Shown here one piece after another: positions 40,981-48,934 of a DNA stretch of 64,000 nucleotides (position 1 is the first letter of the stretch; each line of letters opens with the position of its first letter). The notes under the pieces were generated by a model. That model saw nothing but the letters and a program-made list of their open reading frames with translations. It ran no database searches and was not told the DNA's origin. The position numbers and the translations under genes are program-made. Location: positions 62,001 to 126,000 of the forward strand of contig NZ_JAALXT010000005.1 of NCBI RefSeq assembly GCF_011634775.1. Direction: 5' to 3'. This DNA comes from Thalassoroseus pseudoceratinae (GTDB taxonomy: Bacteria; Planctomycetota; Planctomycetia; Planctomycetales; Planctomycetaceae).

Positions 40981-41841
40981 TCAACCACCAATAACACCCA
41001 TTTTACCAGCCTGGTAATCCTGAATGGCTTCGTGAATTTCGTCGCGAGTGTTCATTACGAAAGGACCTTGGCCGACGATCGGTTCATTCAGCGGCTCCCC
41101 CGTTAGCACCAACACTCGTGCTTCAGAATTGGCTCGCAGGCGGACCAAGTCCCCCTCACGCTCGAAGACCGCCAGTTCCACCGCTGTCAGTTCTTGATCG
41201 TTGGCCACCAGTGCCCCTTGTTGCACGATCAGCAAGCATGTGTGGCCGGTTGGCGTGGACAGTTCTGTTTCGATATCGGGGTTGAGTTGAATATCCCACA
41301 CATTGATCGGTGTAAACGTACTGGCGGGACCGGTCGCATTCAGCAGTTCCCCCGCAACCACACGCACCTCCCCTGCTTCGTTCGGCAGGGCGACTCGCGG
41401 GAACTCTTCGTTTCGCAAGTCTTGATACTTCGGGGGCGTCGGTTTGTGTTCAGCGGGTAAGTTCACCCAAAGTTGCACCATTTCGAGCATGCCGCCCCGC
41501 CGCGTGAACTCCTCACTGTGGAATTCCTCATGGACGATGCCGTTGCCGGCGGTCATCCATTGCACATCGCCCGGCCCCAGATTCCCGCTGCCGCCACTCG
41601 AATCCCGATGGGCCAACTCGCCTTGATACAAAATCGTGACGGTTTCAAACCCTTTGTGCGGGTGAACATCCACGCCGCGTTTTTGAGCCGATGGGGCAAA
41701 CTCGTGAGGACCGGCATAGTCCAGCAACAAGAACGGATCAAACTCGGCACCGTCGCGGTACGAAAATAGACTTCGCACAGGAAAACCATCGCCGACCCAA
41801 TGTTGCGGCACGTTCTTGATCACACGTTGAATCTGTTTCAT
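40981..41841 (-). CDS. Pirin family protein
   Basis: A 286-residue bicupin. Metal-binding motifs in the first cupin are DVHPHKGFETVTILYQGELAHRDS (key residues DVHPHKGFE, about 59-67) and NGIVHEEFH (about 99-107), with His/Glu ligands typical of pirins. The C-terminal cupin covers about 170-270. Some pirins have quercetinase activity and others have regulatory roles; which applies is unknown. It is followed on the same strand by the FAH-family gene after 132 nt. Confidence 0.88.
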   Translation of the reverse strand: MKQIQRVIKNVPQHWVGDGFPVRSLFSYRDGAEFDPFLLLDYAGPHEFAPSAQKRGVDVHPHKGFETVTILYQGELAHRDSSGGSGNLGPGDVQWMTAGNGIVHEEFHSEEFTRRGGMLEMVQLWVNLPAEHKPTPPKYQDLRNEEFPRVALPNEAGEVRVVAGELLNATGPASTFTPINVWDIQLNPDIETELSTPTGHTCLLIVQQGALVANDQELTAVELAVFEREGDLVRLRANSEARVLVLTGEPLNEPIVGQGPFVMNTRDEIHEAIQDYQAGKMGVIGG

Positions 41842-42001
41842 GTCGAATCCACGGTTTGGCTGACGAAAATCACCGTGGGATTCTATGCCTCATGTTCGCT
41901 ACTGGACCAGTCGAGAGCACCAACGGCACCGGCGTTTCACGACCAGATATCTGCAACAACCCGAATCAGGCCAAGAAGTTGCAGACCGAAGCCGAACTCA
42001 G

Positions 42002-42559
42002 CTACGGCGTGGGATCAACATGCGAGACTTGTTGAATTTTCTCTTGGCTGGCCAGAAATGTCTGCCGGGAGTGTTCCAGTTTTTGGGCAAACGGGACGAC
42101 CTTCGCGAAGCCGTCGTGTCGGCCGACAAGTTCGGCTTGCGGGCTCAAGACGATGGTCGCCGGAACCGCTGACACACCGAGAATTTTCGCTACTCGCTGG
42201 TCTTTGTCCAAGTCGAGATGCACGGGCACGAACATTGAATTCACGTAGGCTGCCATCCGTGGATCGCCGAGAGTCTCGTCTTCCAACTTGTGACAGAAGT
42301 GACACCAGGACGCCCCGAACACCAGCAACATTGGTCGTCCGGTTTGCTGCGATAACCGATGAGCCGCTTGGAGATTCGGTTGCCACTGCACGGTCTGTGG
42401 CACGGCGGCCATTGTCTGGGCAACCGGTTTCGCCACCGTCGTTGCCCCGGTCACCGGTTGAGCGGTGGAGGCCATTTGAGCGAAGCCAATTTGAGTCCAA
42501 GAAAGCAGACCGACCGTCAGCACGGCCAACAACATAGCGCGAACGGTTCGCCGATCCAT
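42002..42559 (-). CDS. Exported thioredoxin-fold protein
   Basis: A 185-residue protein with a signal peptide (RTVRAMLLAVLTVGLLSWTQ, cleavage near FAQ). A Thr/Ala/Pro-rich linker (about 28-58) leads to a thioredoxin domain with LLVFGASWCHFCHKLEDETL (CxxC as WCHFC at about 86-90) and the cis-Pro loop VSAVPATIVLSP. It resembles DsbD C-terminal or YyaL-type reductant proteins and probably acts on periplasmic disulfides. AAGGA lies 7 nt upstream. A strong terminator (42682-42712) separates it from the DUF4340 gene. Confidence 0.85.
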   Translation of the reverse strand: MDRRTVRAMLLAVLTVGLLSWTQIGFAQMASTAQPVTGATTVAKPVAQTMAAVPQTVQWQPNLQAAHRLSQQTGRPMLLVFGASWCHFCHKLEDETLGDPRMAAYVNSMFVPVHLDLDKDQRVAKILGVSAVPATIVLSPQAELVGRHDGFAKVVPFAQKLEHSRQTFLASQEKIQQVSHVDPTP

Positions 42560-42681
42560 GGCGAATTCCTTCCTGGGCGAAATGATTTTTTTTGAGGTGA
42601 GAGAGAGGCCGGAAGTCTACCCGCGAACCGTCCAATCTGGCAACATCGATTTCTGGACCAAAATCGAATGCTCAGCCAACG

Positions 42682-42712
42682 AAAAAAGCCCGCCGGTGAT
42701 GACCAGCGAGCT
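42682..42712 (-). terminator. Rho-independent terminator of the DUF4340 operon
   Basis: On the minus strand AGCTCGCTGG and CCGGCGGGCT pair over 10 positions (two G-U) around a TCATCA loop and run into six T (plus 42682-42687). It lies 30 nt past the DUF4340 stop. Confidence 0.8.
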
Positions 42713-42741
42713 TCTCGACAAGCTTTTTAAATTTGTTGGTC

Positions 42742-44448
42742 TTAGTTTCCACTGGGACCAAAGTTCAAACCACCAGGTAGTCCGCCGCCCGGAAATCCGC
42801 CACCGGGGAACCCGCCCTGTGGCATTCCCGCAGGTGGGCTGGCCGGTTTATCGGATTTGAGCTGCACGATCTCATCGCGAGTGAATTTGAGTTTGTCGTA
42901 GCTCTCATTGGAAACCAAGTAGTACCAATCCGCGAATCGCTGATTCATCTCGGCGGCTTCCTCACGCAAGCCATCCAACTTTGTTTCGAACGTTTTCAAG
43001 TCTTCCTCGTAGCGTTCGAGGTCCGCTTGGTACTGATCCATTTGCTGTTTCGTCGGTTTCGCATTCGGACGCTGTGCAATCGCCGGTTCGCCGGGATCTT
43101 GCGACGGTGGCAATGCTTTGGGTTCGGTCGGTTTGGTGGGTCGCCCTGGAACCAACGACGGATCGAACGCAACTCGGACCATCAGATAGCGACTCAGCGA
43201 CGTCGGGTTCTGCGGGTCTTCTTTTTCGGACGATTCGTCTTCGTCGGCCTCGCCTGTTTCATCGGGGGCGTCCGTCAAGCTGGCGTCTTCATCCTCGGTC
43301 GCTGTGCCGGTATCGCCAACTTGGATTTGCCGACGTGTCCCGCGAAACGTCTTCCCGAAGTGTAAATAGTACTTCAGCCCGTCACGGGTGCCGACAACCA
43401 TCTCACCGCCTTCGCCGTGAATTTCGAACTGTAAGTCTTCCACTTTCTGCGGATTGCCTTGGGAATCGAGCAGAACTGTGTAGCCTTTGTCCTGAAGTTG
43501 CGGCAGCAATCCGCCAGACAAGAACCGAATGACTTCCTGAAGACTCACCCCCGGTGGCAGAAGTTCCTGGTCGATCTTCAAATCCCCCGTCAGCCCGCCC
43601 GGTTTCCGACGCACGCCTTCGTACTCAAGACCGGCCAACGCCGTGGTGATGGTGTTGACGGCGGTCGACTTGAGTTCTTTCTTGTCGTCGGTGAGTCCTT
43701 CCAATTTCCACTGGCTGTTCTCTTTGTCCAGTGTGATGACTTCTTCCGCAACCTTCTCCGGCATCACGCGGCCCGCACCGACCGGGACCATTTTGATTTT
43801 CGCATCTTGCTGGGAAAGCAACGTCAGGTCACTGGAATTCAATTGCAGCAGATCGGGGTCGATCCAGTCTGCGAACTTGGTCGAAATGTTGTCGAGCTTA
43901 AGTTCAACGAGGTACGTTTCCTCTTCGTCCGGACGACGGAGGTAATACAGCCGATCGTTTTCCTGCGGATGCTTTCCGATGATGTAATCGACAAGCAGGT
44001 TGCCATCAGCGTCGGTCAACTTGATTCGTTGGCCGCGTCCCTTGAGAACCGTCATGTCTTCGGTCAACGGGTCCACCACGCCATATCGCCGATGGGAATT
44101 CGCCAACCGTCCCGCCAGTGCCTCTCGCTTCACACCAACCAACGAAGCGGCCACTTTGTATAACTCTTCTTTGGCTTCAGCGGGATAATTGTGGTGGGAA
44201 GGAATTCGCCACACGCCGTCTTCGTATTCAATCTTGAAGCGACTGATGGTTGCGAGATTCTCGTCATACTCGAAAATCTCCAGTGACTTGGCGGCGGTGG
44301 GGTTGTCGAAATCGGGATAAAACTCTTCCCCGACTTTGACAAAATCGGAGAGCGTATTCGGTTGAGACTGTGTATACGCCCCATACGCAAACGCCGCACA
44401 AACCACTGCGACGACCACGTAAATCAGTGTTTGAACGCTTTCTTTCAT
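42742..44448 (-). CDS. DUF4340 domain membrane-anchored protein
   Basis: A 568-residue protein with an N-terminal membrane helix (QTLIYVVVAVVCAAFAYGAY, about 5-24). Two DUF4340-type segments follow (about 60-200, ENLATISRFKIEYEDGVWRI, then the second half). An acidic low-complexity stretch is at about 385-415 and a coiled-coil C-terminal part at about 460-530, ending in a Gly/Pro-rich tail (MPQGGFPGGGFPGGGLPGGL). DUF4340 proteins usually accompany GldG-like ABC auxiliary proteins, as here: the gldFG fusion ends 129 nt upstream. It is probably a periplasmic partner of that transporter. A terminator follows. Confidence 0.85.
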   Translation of the reverse strand: MKESVQTLIYVVVAVVCAAFAYGAYTQSQPNTLSDFVKVGEEFYPDFDNPTAAKSLEIFEYDENLATISRFKIEYEDGVWRIPSHHNYPAEAKEELYKVAASLVGVKREALAGRLANSHRRYGVVDPLTEDMTVLKGRGQRIKLTDADGNLLVDYIIGKHPQENDRLYYLRRPDEEETYLVELKLDNISTKFADWIDPDLLQLNSSDLTLLSQQDAKIKMVPVGAGRVMPEKVAEEVITLDKENSQWKLEGLTDDKKELKSTAVNTITTALAGLEYEGVRRKPGGLTGDLKIDQELLPPGVSLQEVIRFLSGGLLPQLQDKGYTVLLDSQGNPQKVEDLQFEIHGEGGEMVVGTRDGLKYYLHFGKTFRGTRRQIQVGDTGTATEDEDASLTDAPDETGEADEDESSEKEDPQNPTSLSRYLMVRVAFDPSLVPGRPTKPTEPKALPPSQDPGEPAIAQRPNAKPTKQQMDQYQADLERYEEDLKTFETKLDGLREEAAEMNQRFADWYYLVSNESYDKLKFTRDEIVQLKSDKPASPPAGMPQGGFPGGGFPGGGLPGGLNFGPSGN

Positions 44449-44539
44449 TGCCTAGGTTCCTCGAAAGCTGCGTTTTTGATTTCTTTGACGAGGGGCAAGT
44501 CGCGTTGCGAACTGCACCACATAATGTTTGCCGATTCTG

Positions 44540-44570
44540 TGGGTGCGATCTGTGTGATCGTTCGCACCCA
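44540..44570 (-). other. Intercistronic hairpin between gldFG-like and DUF4340 genes
   Basis: TGGGTGCGA (44540-44548) and TCGCACCCA (44562-44570) form a 9-bp stem 8 nt past the gldFG stop. No T run follows, so an mRNA-processing or stability element within the operon is more likely than a full terminator. Confidence 0.5.
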
Positions 44571-44577
44571 ATGGAAA

Positions 44578-47500
44578 TTACAGTCGCCGTCCGCTAGGGA
44601 TGTCCTGTCGTTCGCCGATCACACGGAGACCGAGGAAAATCATCCCCACAAGAATCGGTGGCACCACAGACATCGCAATGGCGTACGCCCGGAAAATGTT
44701 CTCCGTTTCACGGATACGCCGCTGATAGTACGCGGTGATCCGACGTTGCTTAGCTTGCATCTCCTGATCGGCTTGCGCACTTGCGACCTGGACTTCCCGA
44801 TTCGCGAAGGCTTCAATCCGAGCCAGCTCGTCTTCTTGTTCCAACTGCGAAAGATCGGCGTTGTTCTTGATCGATTCGCGTTGCTCCTCGAATTGCTTTT
44901 CGATGCGATCGATGGTTTTCTCGCGATCCTTCTGAGCTTTCGCTTCAGCGTCTTGCTCGGCCTTGCGAAGTTTCGCAACTTCCTTTTCGATCCGTGTCAG
45001 CGTCGGCTGTTTTGGCTTGCGACGGCGAATCGGAATCAACTCCTCGACGCCCGCCAACTCATCAACGGCGTTCAGCACGAACGTCACGTTATCGAACTGA
45101 TACTCGGAATTCTCTCGGCGGAGTTGGAACAACCAATCGCCGATGATGTCGGTATCCGCCACGAAGATCGCGTTGATTTTGGAACCGACTTTCTTCGTGT
45201 CATCGTCTTTGGCTTTGCCTTTCACGCGGACCGCCAAACCATGCCAATGACCGTCGTCGAGAACGTAGTTCACCGAAGGCAATCCGCGTGACAAAATCGG
45301 ATCGCGCGGATTCCGGAGAACCGTCATCGGACCCCGTTGCGACGGTGAAGCCACCTTCATGGTGTAGTCGTCCCACTTCAACACGCCGGACTGACCGCTC
45401 GTGGCGATGAGGTAATCCACCTCCACGTCTGTCCGTCCTTCCAACGGCACGACCGTTCCGGAATACGCCAGGAAGACTTGCTCCAAACCTTTCGTGATCT
45501 CGTTTTCCGAATTGAGTGAGTACTTGTGAGCGCGAGCATCGGCGAAAATGAATTCGGTCGGCAGGACCGCTTCCAAATTTCGCAGCGGATTATGTTGGTC
45601 CCAAACGAGCTCTCCCGACTTCCAACTGATGCCCAGCAAATCGAGCATCGGTTCGATTCGTCCGTACTGTGTCGGTGGTTGACCTTGTTGTGGCGGAGGC
45701 GGGGGGATGTTGGGAGACATTTGAATCACTGCCCGCTGACGCATGGCCAACCGTTCGCCGTCCGGACCCGATTCCATCTGGAAGATGGCTCGCGGTTGCA
45801 CGAACATCGCCGGAACAGGGTCATCGAAAATTAACGTTGGTCCGCCGTTTTGCACCCATTCAGTCAGGTGATTCAACTCCGTCTGTTCCAGCATTGACGG
45901 CATGACAGCGATGATGACATCGTAACGTTTGCCATACACATTCAACACGGGTTCCGGTTTCGTGTCCTCTGGTTTGTCATCGGACTCTTCGTCCTCAGCC
46001 GCGTTTTCTTCTTCCGACTCGACTTCTTCAACATCCTTCTCAATGGTGTACTCACGATTGGTGGCCTCGTCGAGAATCACCCATTGTTCTCCGGCTTTTG
46101 TGACCGTTATTGTCGGCGAATCGGAAAACAGAATGTCGTTCTTGTCGAATTCCTGACGGATCGTTTCGTTGAGTTCTTTCTTGTCGAGCGACTTTGCCGC
46201 CTCGACTTCCAGAGTGAACAACTTCTTTCGATTGTCGATTTCCTGCGTCGTATCGACGGCTTCCACGTTGTATTGCTGACGAAGTTCTTCGATGATTCTC
46301 CAAGGGGGTGCGGAGCGTCCACCGGGGGCATTCGCCCCCATCAACTGAAGTTGGCTATCGACAATACCCACCGTCAGCCGCGTGGCGTTCGAGACGGTCG
46401 CCAAAGACCGGGTAATTTCGTATTCCAACGGCGTCGCACCATCACCCACAAATGGCAGGATGACGGTGTCGTAGCTGCTCTCAAAGACCAAGCCGAGGTA
46501 CACATCACTTTCGCTGATGCGACCGTCTTTCATGGTTTGCACGTTGCGTGGCGTGATGCCAAATCGCTCGGCTTGCTCAACTTCCTCGCTGAACGGTTCG
46601 ACGTCGATGAATTGCACGTCGATCTTGCTGCCACCTTCCTTGTCGATTTGACGAAGCAACCCGACAAGCTGTTTCTTGGCGGGTAGGTAGTCGCCGGGCA
46701 CTTCCGGTGAGAGAAACGCCTGCACGATCACCGGGCGTTCGGCCTCGATATTCTCGATCACGTTCTCAGTGCCCTGACTGAGCGTGTAATACTTCTGCGG
46801 TGTGAGGTCCGCTCGCACGGCGGCCTGATAGCCGATGATGTTCAAACTGATGATCGCCACCGTGACGGCCACCGCTCGAACCGCGTATTGCAGTCCCATG
46901 CCCATCGATTGCCCACGACTCCACAGACGTTTGCGGATCACGATGTAATTCAGATACAGCATGATCGTGGCAAACGAGATGAAGTACAGCACCGATGAGA
47001 GCGGAATCATTCCGAGACTGAAGTCGCGAAGTTGTTCGCCCACGCTCAACGATTCCGCCAAATTCGGATCGGGGAAGAGGTAATTCGAACTGAGGTGGTA
47101 CTCCAGATCACCGGAAATGCCAGGGATAAAGCGGTTCCAATCCCAGACGGCGAGCAAGCTGGTGTAAATCTCCGGCAGGTACACGGGGATCGCACAAACT
47201 GCCGCCCCGAGTAGGAACGCCACCGGCGTGCTACGAGTTAGCGAGGAGGCAAACAACCCCGCCGCCAACATCGCCAATCCCGCAAGCCAATACCCCAAAT
47301 AGGTGGTGAAGAACAAACCAACCGACGGCGAACCAATCCACGCCAACATCACCCAAATCATCTTCGAGAACCCAAGCACCACGGTATAAACCGCGACGAC
47401 GGCAAGATACTTGCCAATCAGGATTTCCCGGTCGGTTGAGGGAATTGTGAATAGCAGTTCGTCGGTGCCGAGTTTGCGTTCTTCGGACCACGCCGTCATC

Positions 47501-47790
47501 GTGATAGCGGGCACGATGAACAGAAGCAGTTGGGGAAACTGCGCGGAAAGTTGATCCAACGATGCCAAGTTATTCGCAAAGAATGTGGGATCAAATGCCA
47601 GCTGTGCGGCGACAAAACAGAAGGCAACAATGAAGAGATAGCCAATCACGCTCAGGAAATAACTCATCGTGTTTCGGAGAAACACGGCTCGCGTGACATG
47701 GCTTTTGACTAACAACATCAGCACAAAAACCACTGGCACCACAATCGCGGCGATCACCAGGGTTGAACTTAGGGTATAGAGCACGTTCAT
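44578..47790 (-). CDS. GldF-GldG-like ABC permease/auxiliary fusion
   Basis: The start at 47790 (MNVLYTLSSTLVIAAIVVPV) has GGAG 11 nt upstream; an earlier ATG at 47862 would add 24 residues. The 1070-residue product joins an ABC-2 permease of about six helices (about 1-290, with WSEERKLGTDELLFTIPSTD typical of GldF/NosY-like permeases) to a GldG-like auxiliary protein (about 320-1070). The latter has YYTLSQGTENVIENIEAERP, a long disordered acidic stretch (EEENAAEDEESDDKPEDT, about 600-620), a coiled-coil and a final membrane helix. In Bacteroidetes GldF and GldG are separate and needed for gliding; in planctomycetes such genes have unknown substrates. The ATPase gene is 85 nt upstream and DUF4340 downstream. 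Confidence 0.85.
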   Translation of the reverse strand: MNVLYTLSSTLVIAAIVVPVVFVLMLLVKSHVTRAVFLRNTMSYFLSVIGYLFIVAFCFVAAQLAFDPTFFANNLASLDQLSAQFPQLLLFIVPAITMTAWSEERKLGTDELLFTIPSTDREILIGKYLAVVAVYTVVLGFSKMIWVMLAWIGSPSVGLFFTTYLGYWLAGLAMLAAGLFASSLTRSTPVAFLLGAAVCAIPVYLPEIYTSLLAVWDWNRFIPGISGDLEYHLSSNYLFPDPNLAESLSVGEQLRDFSLGMIPLSSVLYFISFATIMLYLNYIVIRKRLWSRGQSMGMGLQYAVRAVAVTVAIISLNIIGYQAAVRADLTPQKYYTLSQGTENVIENIEAERPVIVQAFLSPEVPGDYLPAKKQLVGLLRQIDKEGGSKIDVQFIDVEPFSEEVEQAERFGITPRNVQTMKDGRISESDVYLGLVFESSYDTVILPFVGDGATPLEYEITRSLATVSNATRLTVGIVDSQLQLMGANAPGGRSAPPWRIIEELRQQYNVEAVDTTQEIDNRKKLFTLEVEAAKSLDKKELNETIRQEFDKNDILFSDSPTITVTKAGEQWVILDEATNREYTIEKDVEEVESEEENAAEDEESDDKPEDTKPEPVLNVYGKRYDVIIAVMPSMLEQTELNHLTEWVQNGGPTLIFDDPVPAMFVQPRAIFQMESGPDGERLAMRQRAVIQMSPNIPPPPPQQGQPPTQYGRIEPMLDLLGISWKSGELVWDQHNPLRNLEAVLPTEFIFADARAHKYSLNSENEITKGLEQVFLAYSGTVVPLEGRTDVEVDYLIATSGQSGVLKWDDYTMKVASPSQRGPMTVLRNPRDPILSRGLPSVNYVLDDGHWHGLAVRVKGKAKDDDTKKVGSKINAIFVADTDIIGDWLFQLRRENSEYQFDNVTFVLNAVDELAGVEELIPIRRRKPKQPTLTRIEKEVAKLRKAEQDAEAKAQKDREKTIDRIEKQFEEQRESIKNNADLSQLEQEDELARIEAFANREVQVASAQADQEMQAKQRRITAYYQRRIRETENIFRAYAIAMSVVPPILVGMIFLGLRVIGERQDIPSGRRL

Positions 47791-47875
47791 CGCAAACAAA
47801 ACTCCGTCGGCGTATAACTTGGTCGGCGAAGAAAAGCAAAGAGAGCTTCCAACGGTGAGCAATCACAATCCGCGA

Positions 47876-48604
47876 TCATGAAACAGTCAATTCGCGGAAG
47901 CGGGTTTCCATCGCGGCGGGAGCATCTCCCAAGTCCGCGGTCGGGCCGTCGAAAATGACTCGGCCATCATTGACCAACAGCACCCGAGAACACATCGCCT
48001 GAACTTCACTCAGAATGTGAGTCGACAACAATACAGTTTTCGACTCCGCCAAGCTGCGAATCAGTTCTCGCGCATCGTGGGTCTGATTCGGGTCGAGACC
48101 GCTGGTCGGTTCGTCGAGAATGAGAACCTGCGGGTCGTGCAACAAAGCCTGAGCCATCCCGACTCGTTGTCGGTACCCTTTGGAGAGCTTCGAGATCGGC
48201 TTCGACCACACAGACCGCAAACTGCACTTCTCGGTGACGAATTCTGTCCGGTCCCTCAATCGGCTGCCCGACATTCCCCGCACGAGTCCCATGTACTTCA
48301 AGAACGATTTTGGCGTCATCTCGGGGTAGAGTGGCCCATTCTCCGGAAGATAGCCAATCAGCTCGCTCGCTTGCGATCGTTGACGACCGACATCGAAACC
48401 ACCAATGCGGGCGGTGCCCTCGGTGGGAGCAAGAAACCCCGTGATGAGTTTCATCGTCGTGGACTTGCCGGCTCCGTTCGGCCCCAGAAACGCGGCGATT
48501 TCCCCTTGGGGAACCTCGAAAGAGACATTCCGAACCGCGACAAAGGGACCGTAAAATTTCGAAAGCCCTTCCGCGGAGATCATCGCTGTCGATTCGCTCG
48601 TCAT
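47876..48604 (-). CDS. ABC transporter ATP-binding protein (GldA-like)
   Basis: The start at ATG 48604 (MTSESTAMISAEGLSKFYGP) has GAGG 6 nt upstream. The frame extends to 48748 without further similarity. The 242-residue product has Walker A GPNGAGKST (41-49), signature LSKGYRQRVG (about 139-148) and Walker B VLILDEPTSGLDP (about 158-170), followed by the switch His in LLSTHIL (about 195-201). It matches GldA/CcmA-like exporters and pairs with the gldFG-like fusion directly downstream. Confidence 0.92.
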   Translation of the reverse strand: MTSESTAMISAEGLSKFYGPFVAVRNVSFEVPQGEIAAFLGPNGAGKSTTMKLITGFLAPTEGTARIGGFDVGRQRSQASELIGYLPENGPLYPEMTPKSFLKYMGLVRGMSGSRLRDRTEFVTEKCSLRSVWSKPISKLSKGYRQRVGMAQALLHDPQVLILDEPTSGLDPNQTHDARELIRSLAESKTVLLSTHILSEVQAMCSRVLLVNDGRVIFDGPTADLGDAPAAMETRFRELTVS

Positions 48605-48934
48605 GGACATCCTCGATAAGCACTTAAGATCGTTGTGTCGTGATGTTCGGGCACCAAGGGCATTGCCAGTGCAATACTGTGTGTCGTTCGTTCGCGGTAC
48701 CCAATCCCATAAAGGAGATGGCGAAGTTGGGAGATGCAAAAATCCCAAACCCGCACTCTTCTCTCAAGAACGTTTCCATCAATCTTTTCTTATTACGCCT
48801 TTCTTTACTGGGCGCGTTGGCGGAAGTCCAGGGACTACGAAAAAAAACCGGACGTTGTTCACGTCCGGTTGATTCGATTCAAAGGCAGGAAGAACGGGGT
48901 TTGCAGTCCTCGTTCTCCCGCACGTGATCATGAA
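48605..48934. other. Intergenic region between PpiD-like and ABC ATPase genes
   Basis: 330 bp without a supported gene. It contains the terminator of the foldase gene (48840-48869). The remaining sequence upstream of the ATPase gene should hold its promoter, but no clear consensus is visible. Confidence 0.6.
48840..48869 (-). terminator. Rho-independent terminator of the PpiD-like gene
   Basis: A 10-bp perfect stem (48845-48854 with 48860-48869, AACCGGACGT and its complement) has a 5-nt loop and is followed on the minus strand by a run of T (plus 48840-48846). Confidence 0.85.
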
